A stretch of 7,465 nucleotides of DNA from Betaproteobacteria bacterium (GTDB lineage Bacteria > Pseudomonadota > Gammaproteobacteria > Burkholderiales > SG8-39), in contig JAOUFA010000175.1 in the NCBI GenBank assembly GCA_029858545.1, positions 1 to 7,465 of the forward strand. Reading direction: 5' to 3'. Under the pieces are notes generated by a model. It saw nothing but the letters and a program-made list of their open reading frames with translations. It ran no database searches and was not told the origin of the DNA. How positions within the stretch are numbered: the first letter of the stretch is position 1; each line of letters starts with the position of its first letter. Both the position numbers and the translations under genes were made by a program. This document shows positions 1-5,623 of this stretch, piece by piece.

Positions 1-2
1 GG

Positions 3-500
3 CGCACCGAGAACTTGCTCGGGGTGCATATCCCCGGAATGGGGGTGGCTCTGACCTTTGTGATCGTGCTGGTCACCGGGGTGATTGGCGCGAATTTCTT
101 CGGCGCGCGGCTGGTGAAGCTGTGGGACGACGTCTTGCAGCGCATCCCCTTCTTCCGATCGATTTATTCTAGCGTCAAGCAGGTCTCGGACACGCTGTTC
201 GCATCGGGGGGGCAGGCATTCCGCAAGGCGCTGCTCGTACAGTGGCCGCGCGAGGGAGTATGGACCATCGCTTTCCTGACCGGCGTGCCGGGAAGTGACG
301 TCGCCCGGCACCTGAACGGGGAGCACGTCAGCGTGTACGTGCCCACCACCCCCAACCCGACCGGCGGGTATTTCGTGATGCTGCCGAGCACCGACGTCAT
401 CGAACTCGAGATGAGCGTCGATGAAGCGTTGAAGTACATCATTTCGATGGGCGTCGTGGCGCCCGGGGCGAAGAACGGCAAGCCCCGCGCCGACGCCTGA
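3..500 (+). CDS. DUF502 family inner-membrane protein (3' part; start lies upstream)
   Basis: The reading frame is already open at base 3 (Arg-Thr-Glu-Asn before the Leu-Leu-Gly), and the visible N-terminus aligns with the middle of DUF502 proteins. The true start and a first membrane segment are therefore probably left of the window; TTG at 15 is not a believable start. What is seen: a Gly-rich hydrophobic segment (GMGVALTFVIVLVTGVIGAN), then the conserved IPFFRSIYSSVKQ stretch, a QAFRKALLVQ stretch, a TIAFLTG stretch, a VPTTPNP motif and a C-terminal DEALKYIISMGVV motif. These are characteristic of DUF502 (COG2928). The family has no established enzymatic activity; members are membrane proteins with a cytosolic or periplasmic domain. 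In betaproteobacteria it commonly sits directly upstream of aspS, as here with a 28-nt gap, so co-transcription is likely. Family assignment is firm, function is unknown. Confidence 0.88.
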   Translation, partial: RTENLLGVHIPGMGVALTFVIVLVTGVIGANFFGARLVKLWDDVLQRIPFFRSIYSSVKQVSDTLFASGGQAFRKALLVQWPREGVWTIAFLTGVPGSDVARHLNGEHVSVYVPTTPNPTGGYFVMLPSTDVIELEMSVDEALKYIISMGVVAPGAKNGKPRADA

Positions 501-528
501 GCCAATCCAGACCGACGGAAACCGCACC

Positions 529-2301
529 ATGCGAACCCATTACTGCGGCGAGCTCTCTGCTGCGCTGATCGACCAAACCGTGACCATCGCCGGCTGGGCT
601 CACCGCCGCCGCGATCATGGCGGGGTGATCTTCATCGACCTTCGCGATCGCGAAGGGCTCGCGCAGGTGGTGTGCGATCCGGATCGCGTGGAGGCCTTCA
701 AGACCGCCGACAGGGTGCGCGGCGAATTTGTGCTGCGCGTGACCGGCAGGGTGCGCCGCCGGCCGGAGGGGACCATCAACCCCAACCTGCGTTCGGGCGA
801 AATCGAGCTGCTCGCGCAGGAGGTTGAGGTGCTGAACCCTTCCCTGACGCCGCCTTTCCAGATCGATGACGACAATCTCTCCGAGTCGGTACGTCTGGAG
901 AACCGCGTGCTCGATCTGCGCCGCGAACCGATGCAGAAAAACATCCGCCTGCGACACCGTGCGGCGAGCGCGGCGCGCCGCTACCTGGACGACAACGGTT
1001 TCATCGACATCGAGACGCCTTTCCTCTACAAGTCCACCCCCGAAGGTGCGCGCGAATTTCTCGTGCCATCGCGTTTGCACGACGGGCAGTTCTACGCGCT
1101 GCCGCAGAGCCCGCAGCTCTTCAAGCAGATGCTGATGATCGCGGGTTTCGATCGCTACTATCAGATCGTCAAATGTTTTCGCGACGAGGATTTGCGCGCC
1201 GACCGTCAGCCCGAATTCACCCAGATCGATATTGAAACCTCGTTTTTGAGCGAAGAGAAGATTCGCGCGCTGATGGAGAGGCTGGTTCGCCACATGTTCC
1301 GCGAGACGATCGGCGTCGAGCTGCCCGACCCCTTCCCGGTGATGCGCTACGACGATGCGGTACGCGACTACGGGCTCGACAAGCCCGACCTGCGCGTGTC
1401 GCTCAAGTTCACCGAACTGACCGACGCGATGCGCGATGTCGAATTCAAGGTGTTCTCCGGCCCCGCGAACCAGACGGGCGGGCGCGTCATCGGTCTGCGC
1501 GTCCCCGCCGGTGGCACGCTCACACGTGGCGAGATCGACGGCTATACGGAGTTCGTCAAGACCCTCGGCGCCAAGGGCCTTGCCTGGATCAAGGTCAATG
1601 ACGCGGCGAAGGGGGGCGAAGGCCTGCAATCGCCGATCGTGAAGAATCTGCACGCGCGAGCAATTGCGGTGATCCTCGAGCGCAGTGCCGCTCAGAACGG
1701 CGACCTGATCTTCTTCGGTGCCGACAAGGCGGTGCTGGCCAACGAATACATGGGCGCGTTGCGCCAGCGTATCGGCCACGAGCGCGGCTTCGTCGACAAG
1801 GGTTGGCGGCCGTTGTGGGTAGTCGATTTTCCGATGTTCGAGTTCAACGAAGAATCGAAGCAGTGGGTGGCGCGTCACCATCCGTTCACCAGTCCCAAGG
1901 ACGGCCATGAGCAGTTCATCGACTCCGATCCCGGCAAGGCCTACGCCAAGGCCTATGACGTCGTGCTCAATGGCTGGGAGATCGGCGGTGGTTCGGTACG
2001 GATTCATCGCCAGGAAGTGCAGCAGCAGGTGTTCCGCGCGCTGAATATTTCTCCCGAGGATCAGCGTGCAAAATTCGGCTTTCTGCTCGACGCACTGCAG
2101 TACGGTGCGCCGCCCCACGGCGGGATCGCCTTCGGTCTCGACCGGATGGTGGCGATGATGGCCGGTGCCGAGGCGATTCGCGATGTGATCGCATTTCCGA
2201 AGACGCAGCGTGGTCAGGACCTGCTGATCGGCGCGCCCTCGCCGGTGACCGAGCGGCAATTGCGCGAACTGCACATCCGGTTGCGCGGCGCCGGGCAGTA
2301 G
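529..2301 (+). CDS. aspS: Aspartate--tRNA(Asp/Asn) ligase (AspRS), probably non-discriminating
   Basis: Class IIb aminoacyl-tRNA synthetase; it activates aspartate with ATP and charges tRNA in the cytoplasm. The 590-residue length is the usual bacterial size. An N-terminal OB-fold anticodon-binding domain (about 1-105, GWAHRRRDHGG at 22-32) is followed by the catalytic core. Motif 1 lies around 157-176 (GFIDIETP...STPEGARE), motif 2 at 217-234 with R218 (FRDEDLRADRQPEFTQID), HHPFTSPK at 450-457, GGGSVRIH at 486-493 and motif 3 at about 531-539 ending GLDR. The bacterial GAD insertion occupies about 300-415 (FSGPAN, GAKGLAWIKVN). The ATG start has a weak GGA at 517-519, 9 nt upstream. His30 and Gly81 are the residues found in non-discriminating AspRS such as that of Pseudomonas aeruginosa, where E. 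coli has Leu and Lys. That suggests it also makes Asp-tRNA(Asn) for amidation by GatCAB (inference). Identity as AspRS is certain. Confidence 0.98.
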   Translation: MRTHYCGELSAALIDQTVTIAGWAHRRRDHGGVIFIDLRDREGLAQVVCDPDRVEAFKTADRVRGEFVLRVTGRVRRRPEGTINPNLRSGEIELLAQEVEVLNPSLTPPFQIDDDNLSESVRLENRVLDLRREPMQKNIRLRHRAASAARRYLDDNGFIDIETPFLYKSTPEGAREFLVPSRLHDGQFYALPQSPQLFKQMLMIAGFDRYYQIVKCFRDEDLRADRQPEFTQIDIETSFLSEEKIRALMERLVRHMFRETIGVELPDPFPVMRYDDAVRDYGLDKPDLRVSLKFTELTDAMRDVEFKVFSGPANQTGGRVIGLRVPAGGTLTRGEIDGYTEFVKTLGAKGLAWIKVNDAAKGGEGLQSPIVKNLHARAIAVILERSAAQNGDLIFFGADKAVLANEYMGALRQRIGHERGFVDKGWRPLWVVDFPMFEFNEESKQWVARHHPFTSPKDGHEQFIDSDPGKAYAKAYDVVLNGWEIGGGSVRIHRQEVQQQVFRALNISPEDQRAKFGFLLDALQYGAPPHGGIAFGLDRMVAMMAGAEAIRDVIAFPKTQRGQDLLIGAPSPVTERQLRELHIRLRGAGQ

Positions 2302-2303
2302 GC

Positions 2304-2307
2304 GGAG
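2304..2307 (+). promoter_or_regulatory. Shine-Dalgarno for the RNase gene; leaves GTG/ATG start ambiguous
   Basis: GGAG at 2304-2307 lies 7 nt before a GTG (2315) and 10 nt before the adjacent in-frame ATG (2318). Either start is compatible with it; they differ by one residue and both leave the signal peptide intact. Confidence 0.55.
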
Positions 2308-2317
2308 ACTCGGGGTG

Positions 2318-2671
2318 ATGCGGTTGCTGCGTCGGCTGCTTCTCGCGCTCGCGGCGTCGCTGCTGGCCGCGCAGCCGGCAGCGGCGTTCGCGGCGAGCGG
2401 AGAAATCCCACTCGCCGCGCTGCCCGCCGAGGCGCGCGCCACGCTGGCCCTCATCAGACAGGATGGACCCTTCCCCTATGCCAGGGACGGCGCGGTATTC
2501 GGCAACCGCGAGCGGCGCCTGCCGGCGCACCAGCGCGGCTGGTATCGGGAGTACACCGTGAAGACCCCGGGCAGCCGCAATCGCGGCGCTCGCCGTATCA
2601 TCGCGGGGCGCGACGGCGAACTCTACTATACCGACGATCACTATCGGAGTTTCCGGCGCATCGTTGAATGA
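2318..2671 (+). CDS. Secreted guanyl-specific ribonuclease (RNase Sa / barnase / RNase N1-T1 family)
   Basis: A 117-residue preprotein. Residues 1-26 are a typical Sec signal peptide: Arg-rich start, Leu/Ala core, Ala-X-Ala sites near 21-26. The mature part (about 90 residues) closely follows Streptomyces RNase Sa: ALPAEA, LIRQDGPFPYARDG, FGNRE, WYREYTVKTPG, RGARRII, YYT-DHY. By that alignment the catalytic set is complete: E78 (general base, Sa E54), R89 (Sa R65), R93 (Sa R69) and H108 (general acid, Sa H85). The guanine-binding N63-R64-E65 (Sa 39-41) is also present. It should cleave RNA 3' of guanosine, outside the cytoplasm. Unlike RNase Sa it has no cysteine, so no disulfide. ATG 2318 is preferred over the adjacent GTG 2315. 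The gene starts 16 nt after aspS and its stop overlaps the barstar start (ATGA), linking enzyme and inhibitor. Role (nutrition or competition) is unknown. Confidence 0.9.
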   Translation: MRLLRRLLLALAASLLAAQPAAAFAASGEIPLAALPAEARATLALIRQDGPFPYARDGAVFGNRERRLPAHQRGWYREYTVKTPGSRNRGARRIIAGRDGELYYTDDHYRSFRRIVE

Positions 2672-3120
2672 GCATGACACCTTCGCGCCCCATTCTGGAT
2701 CTGGTCCTTCACGACGCCTCGCTCTCCGGGGTCTATCGCATTGCGCGCGCCGATCGGGTCCTGGCCGAAGCGCCCGCGGGCATGGTGGCGGCGAGCCTTG
2801 CCGGCGCGATGGCGAAGGAAGAAGTCATTCGCCGCATCGCCGCAGCGCTCGACTTTCCCGACTGGTTCGATCCGAACTGGGACGCGTTGCAGGACTGCCT
2901 CTGCGATCTGTCCTGGCGCGAGTCGACGGCGACACGGCTGCTGATCAAGGATGCGGACGAATTGCTGGCCGACAACCCCGGGGATTGGGCGACGCTGCTC
3001 GATGTTCTGACGGAAAGCGCGCAATTCTGGGCCGCGCAGGAACTGCCGTTTTTCGTCCTGCTGGCAGACCCGCACGGCGATTTCGACCTGCCGACATTGC
3101 CGGGAGATGCTCCCGCGTGA
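2668..3120 (+). CDS. Barstar family ribonuclease inhibitor (immunity partner of the upstream RNase)
   Basis: 150 residues, cytosolic (no signal peptide). The barstar core runs from about residue 50 to 135: helix EEVIRRIAAALDFP, the interface motif FDPNWDALQDCL (67-78), a hydrophobic strand RLLIKDADEL, a helix region WATLLDVLTESAQFW and a last strand LPFFVLLAD. D72 and D76 align with barstar D35 and D39, which enter the RNase active site; N70 matches N33, while Q75 replaces W38. Classical barstar is about 90 residues; this one carries roughly 45 extra N-terminal residues (LDLVLHD...GVYRIA) and a short acidic tail. The ATG lies inside the ATGA shared with the RNase stop, with no clear Shine-Dalgarno, so translation probably depends on ribosomes finishing the RNase. 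An in-frame ATG follows at 2674. The family is clear; pairing with this RNase is inferred from adjacency. Confidence 0.9.
   Translation: MSMTPSRPILDLVLHDASLSGVYRIARADRVLAEAPAGMVAASLAGAMAKEEVIRRIAAALDFPDWFDPNWDALQDCLCDLSWRESTATRLLIKDADELLADNPGDWATLLDVLTESAQFWAAQELPFFVLLADPHGDFDLPTLPGDAPA
3101..3115 (+). promoter_or_regulatory. Hairpin enclosing the nudB Shine-Dalgarno
   Basis: CGGGAG (3101-3106) and CTCCCG (3110-3115) are perfect complements around a 3-nt loop. The GGGAG inside the 5' arm is the only good Shine-Dalgarno for the nudB GTG at 3117. In mRNA the site would be paired unless a ribosome is finishing the barstar gene, which fits translational coupling. The pairing is seen directly; regulation is inference. 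Confidence 0.45.
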
Positions 3121-3566
3121 ACCTCAAGCTGCCGGTGTCGGTGCTGGTGGTGATCCATACCACCGCGCTCGATATCCTGCTCCTTGAGCGCGCGAGTCAT
3201 CCCGGCTACTGGCAGTCGGTGACCGGCTCGATCGATTACCCGGACGAGCCGCTGGAGGAGACCGCCTCGCGCGAGGTGATGGAAGAGACCGGGATCGATG
3301 TCGGTACGGGCCGTCTCATCCGTTGGAACGTGATCAACAGCTTCGAGATCATGGGCCAGTGGCGCCATCGCTTCGCCCCCGGTACAACGCATAATACCGA
3401 ATATGTTTTCAGCATCGAACTCGCGAAGCGCGTACCGGTGAGACTCGCCCCGCAGGAGCATCTCGCCTTCGCGTGGCTCGATTGGCGCACCGCCGCCGAG
3501 CGCTGTTTTTCCTGGTCGAACCGCGATGCGATACGCATGCTGGGAACCGGGAGCGTGATACGGTGA
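3117..3566 (+). CDS. nudB: Dihydroneopterin triphosphate diphosphatase (Nudix hydrolase)
   Basis: Cytosolic Nudix enzyme of folate synthesis: it removes pyrophosphate from 7,8-dihydroneopterin triphosphate to give the monophosphate. 149 residues, matching the usual ~150. The N-terminus LPVSVLVVIHT, the YWQSVTGS motif (31-38), the Nudix box 37-60 (RE-V-EE-G at R52-G59), RHRFAPG-T-NTE and the terminal SWSNR-AI motif are those of NudB and separate it from generic Nudix proteins. The box has one residue more than the textbook G-x5-E-x7-REUxEExGU between the first Gly and Arg, which I believe is common in betaproteobacterial NudB. The GTG start overlaps the barstar stop (GTGA); GGGAG at 3102-3106 sits 10 nt upstream within a hairpin. 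The frame is open further upstream, but there it only shadows the barstar gene. The stop overlaps a possible GTG start of a small ORF. Confidence 0.93.
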   Translation: MNLKLPVSVLVVIHTTALDILLLERASHPGYWQSVTGSIDYPDEPLEETASREVMEETGIDVGTGRLIRWNVINSFEIMGQWRHRFAPGTTHNTEYVFSIELAKRVPVRLAPQEHLAFAWLDWRTAAERCFSWSNRDAIRMLGTGSVIR

Positions 3567-3667
3567 TCGCGATGCGGGTCTTGCGGACAGCGCGGATGGA
3601 GGCCGATTTTCTCGCGCGACGATGCGAACTCCCGCTGCGCTGGCGGCAAGCGGAGCGCGTGCGATGA
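3563..3667 (+). CDS. Possible small protein, 34 residues, unrecognised
   Basis: This fills what would otherwise be a 97-nt gap in a block where genes touch. A GTG at 3563 overlaps the nudB stop (GTGA), and the TGA at 3665-3667 overlaps the next gene's ATG (ATGA). GGGAG at 3549-3553 precedes the GTG by 9 nt. The product would be Arg-rich (9 Arg, 4 acidic residues, one Cys at 21), with no signal peptide or membrane segment; the start reads MIAMRVLRTARMEADFL and the end LPLRWRQAERVR. I recognise no family. Alternatives: a translated linker that only couples nudB to the EEP gene, a decayed gene remnant, or chance in GC-rich DNA, where long open frames are common. Seen: overlaps, ribosome site, open frame. 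Inferred: that it is expressed. Confidence 0.35.
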   Translation: MIAMRVLRTARMEADFLARRCELPLRWRQAERVR

Positions 3668-4413
3668 GCGAAGTGCTGCGTGTTCTCACACTCAACATGC
3701 ACAAGGGATTTTCGCGTTTCAGCCGCGGCATGGTGATCCACGAGTTGCGCGAGGGACTGCGCGGAATCGACGCCGACCTGGTATTCCTGCAGGAGGTTCA
3801 GGGTCGCCACGAACGCCATGCCGCGCGCTTCGCGGATTGGCCAAGCGCCCCGCAGCACGAATTTCTTGCCGAAGCGCGCTGGCTGCATGCCTATGGCAAG
3901 AACGCGGTTTATGACCATGGTCACCACGGCAACGCGATCCTCTCACGCTATCCCTTCGTGTCGAGCGAGACGGAGAATGTGTCCGATCACCGCTTCGAGC
4001 GTCGCGGCTTGCTGCACAGCGTGATCCGGCTGCCGGGCTGGCAGCGCAACCTGCACTGTCTGTGTGTGCACCTGTCGCTGCACGAGCGTGGCCGGCGCCG
4101 TCAGCTCGAGGCCATCGCCGCGCGTCTCGACGCCCTGGTCGCGCAGGACATGCCGGTCATCGTGGCGGGCGACTTCAACGATTGGCGTCAGTACGCCAGC
4201 GAGATGCTCGGCAAACGGCTCGGCATGAGCGAGGTATCGCTCGCGCTCCGGGGACGCTCCGCGCTCACCTTTCCGAGCTGGCTGCCGTTGCTGCGACTTG
4301 ACCGGATCTATGTGCGCGGTCTGCGAATCGTCGATGCACGCGTGCATCGCGATCCGCACTGGAAGCGGCTGTCGGACCATCTTCCGGTGAGCGCCGAACT
4401 CAGGTCGGCGTAA
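3664..4413 (+). CDS. Endonuclease/exonuclease/phosphatase (EEP) family hydrolase, YbhP-like
   Basis: 249 residues spanning the whole EEP (DNase I-like) fold, no signal peptide. The metal and catalytic motifs are in order: LTLNMHKG (N11, H13), LVFLQEVQ (E44), GNAILSRYP (near residue 95-105), VAGDFNDW (D170, N172), LRLDRIYVRG and the terminal SDHLPV (D238, H239). The catalytic set is therefore complete; it should cleave phosphodiester or phosphate-ester bonds with Mg2+. EEP proteins act on nucleic acids, inositol phosphates or sphingomyelin, so the substrate cannot be read from the motifs. Its position directly before clsB matches E. coli ybhP-clsB and suggests an envelope or phospholipid role (inference). 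ATG 3664 is chosen because GGAG at 3652-3655 lies 8 nt upstream and the motif-bearing strand begins right after it; an ATG at 3622 would add 14 non-homologous residues. Confidence 0.88.
   Translation: MSEVLRVLTLNMHKGFSRFSRGMVIHELREGLRGIDADLVFLQEVQGRHERHAARFADWPSAPQHEFLAEARWLHAYGKNAVYDHGHHGNAILSRYPFVSSETENVSDHRFERRGLLHSVIRLPGWQRNLHCLCVHLSLHERGRRRQLEAIAARLDALVAQDMPVIVAGDFNDWRQYASEMLGKRLGMSEVSLALRGRSALTFPSWLPLLRLDRIYVRGLRIVDARVHRDPHWKRLSDHLPVSAELRSA
4332..4349. repeat. Perfect 18-bp palindrome inside the EEP gene
   Basis: CGATGCACGCGTGCATCG reads the same on both strands. It is coding sequence just before the terminal SDH motif. No function known; listed because several such palindromes occur in the window. 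Confidence 0.6.
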
Positions 4414-4423
4414 ACCCGCTGCG

Positions 4424-5581
4424 ATGCGTTACCTCGGCGGCAACCGGTTGACGCTCCTCACCAACGGCGAGCAGTATTTTCCCGCGCTTGTCGAGGCGTT
4501 CGATGCGGCGCGCGGCGAAATCTTCATCGAGACCTATATCTTCGCGGCGGACGAGACCGGAAGTCTGGTCGCTGACGCGCTTGCGCGTGCCGCGGCGCGC
4601 GGCGTGGCGGTGCACCTGCTGGTCGACGGGTTCGGCGCGAGCGAGTTCGCGCCGCGTTTTCGGGCAATGCTCGAAGAGGCGGGCGCGCGCGTGCTCGTCT
4701 ACCGTCCTGAAGTCGGTCGGTGGCGCGCGCGGCGCAACCGGTTGCGCCGCATGCATCGCAAGCTCGCGAGCATCGACGCTCGCGTCGCCTTCGTCGGCGG
4801 CATCAACGTGATCGACGACTACGATACGCCCGATCCCTCGCCGCCGCGTTACGACTACGCGGTACGGATCGAGGGCCCGCTCGTCGCAAGGGTGCGCGCG
4901 GAGGCGGCGAAGCTCTGGTCGCTGGTGGCGTGGGCGGATTTCGGCGGGCGCAGATTGCGCGTGCCGCGCGAGATCTGGGGTGCGCCCGGGCGCGCCGACG
5001 GGCAGCGCGCCGCGCTCGTGGTGCGCGACAACCTTCGCCATCGGCGCGACATCGAAAACGCCTACCTGCGACATATCGGACGCGCACGCAGCGAGATCGT
5101 GATCGCGTGTGCGTACTTCTTTCCCGGTCGGCGCATCCGTCGCGCGCTCGTCGCGGCCGCGGCACGCGGCGTGCGCGTGCTGCTGCTGCTGCAGGGGCGC
5201 GTCGAGTATGCGATCCTGCATTACGCGACGCGCGCGCTCTACGAGCCGCTGCTCGACGCCGGGGTCGAGATCCACGAATACCATCTCGCCCTGCTGCACG
5301 CCAAGGTCGCGGTGTTCGACCGGCGCCGTGCCAGCGTCGGCTCGTCGAACATCGATCCATTCAGCCTGCTGCTCGCGCGCGAGGCGAACGTATTCGTCAA
5401 TGACGCGGCATTCGCGCGTGAGCTGCGCGACAGCCTGGAAAGGGCGATGAACGAGGGCGCGCGCGTGCTGCCGCGCCAACAATGGCGCCGCCGGCCGTGG
5501 TGGCAGCGACTGCGCATCTGGATGGCCTACGGTATCGCACGTCTGCTGATCGGATTCGCCGGCTACGAACGATACCGCTAG
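4424..5581 (+). CDS. clsB: Cardiolipin synthase B (phospholipase D superfamily)
   Basis: 385 residues with two phospholipase D HKD motifs, each H-x-K-x4-D: H111-K113-D118 (HRKLASID) followed by FVGGINV, and H292-K294-D299 (HAKVAVFD) followed by VGSSNIDP. Two PLD half-domains make one active site that transfers phosphatidyl groups through a His intermediate; ClsB enzymes make cardiolipin at the inner membrane. As in ClsB/YbhO, and unlike ClsA, there are no N-terminal transmembrane segments. The protein starts straight into the domain (FIETYIF at about 24-30), has a basic linker before HKD1 (RWRARRNRLRR), and ends in a Trp/Arg-rich, weakly hydrophobic tail (about 350-385) that could touch the membrane. 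The ATG lies 10 nt after the EEP stop without a clear Shine-Dalgarno, so coupling is likely. It is the last gene of the block. Exact donor lipid is not readable. Confidence 0.92.
   Translation: MRYLGGNRLTLLTNGEQYFPALVEAFDAARGEIFIETYIFAADETGSLVADALARAAARGVAVHLLVDGFGASEFAPRFRAMLEEAGARVLVYRPEVGRWRARRNRLRRMHRKLASIDARVAFVGGINVIDDYDTPDPSPPRYDYAVRIEGPLVARVRAEAAKLWSLVAWADFGGRRLRVPREIWGAPGRADGQRAALVVRDNLRHRRDIENAYLRHIGRARSEIVIACAYFFPGRRIRRALVAAAARGVRVLLLLQGRVEYAILHYATRALYEPLLDAGVEIHEYHLALLHAKVAVFDRRRASVGSSNIDPFSLLLAREANVFVNDAAFARELRDSLERAMNEGARVLPRQQWRRRPWWQRLRIWMAYGIARLLIGFAGYERYR
4729..4750. repeat. Perfect 22-bp palindrome inside clsB
   Basis: The half-site GCGGCGCAACC (4729-4739) is followed by its exact reverse complement. 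It encodes the Arg-rich linker RRNRLRR immediately before HKD1. Its core CAACCGGTTG also occurs at 4440-4449 near the gene start. No function known. Confidence 0.6.
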
Positions 5582-5583
5582 GT

Positions 5584-5623
5584 CCGCCCACGGCGCAAGG
5601 CGGGCAGCGCGAAGCTTCGCGCT
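5584..5623. terminator. Candidate bidirectional terminator between clsB and the VOC gene
   Basis: Two inverted repeats sit in the 40-nt convergent gap: CCGCC (5584-5588) with GGCGG (5599-5603), and the perfect palindrome AGCGCGAAGCTTCGCGCT (5606-5623), which would fold as a 7-bp stem with a 4-nt loop. The palindrome overlaps the first two bases of the VOC stop codon on the plus strand. No T-run follows on either strand, so this is not a canonical intrinsic terminator. The convergent layout is the main support for a termination role. Confidence 0.4.

Noticed and set aside
643..652. GCGATCGC octamer (like the cyanobacterial HIP1 element)
   Set aside because: A single occurrence noticed inside a conserved aspS stretch of a clearly proteobacterial sequence; explained by the larger palindrome and codon choice.
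439..2454. 671-codon open frame on the minus strand across aspS
   Set aside because: It lies entirely opposite an unmistakable AspRS. Its protein is Arg/Ala/His/Val-rich with no recognisable domain, as expected for an antisense shadow in GC-rich coding DNA.
1967..2680. 237-codon minus-strand frame over the end of aspS and the RNase gene
   Set aside because: Low-complexity Arg/Ala/Pro composition, and it is opposite two genes with clear homology.
2664..3116. Upstream extension of the nudB frame to give a 300-residue protein
   Set aside because: The extra part is an out-of-frame reading of the barstar gene. NudB homology begins at the GTG at 3117.
3622..3663. Earlier ATG for the EEP gene
   Set aside because: It adds 14 residues outside the domain, while ATG 3664 has GGAG 8 nt upstream and an ATGA overlap with the small ORF.
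4400..5482. 360-codon open frame on the minus strand across clsB
   Set aside because: Antisense shadow of ClsB, which has both HKD motifs. The product is Arg/Ala-rich with no family resemblance.
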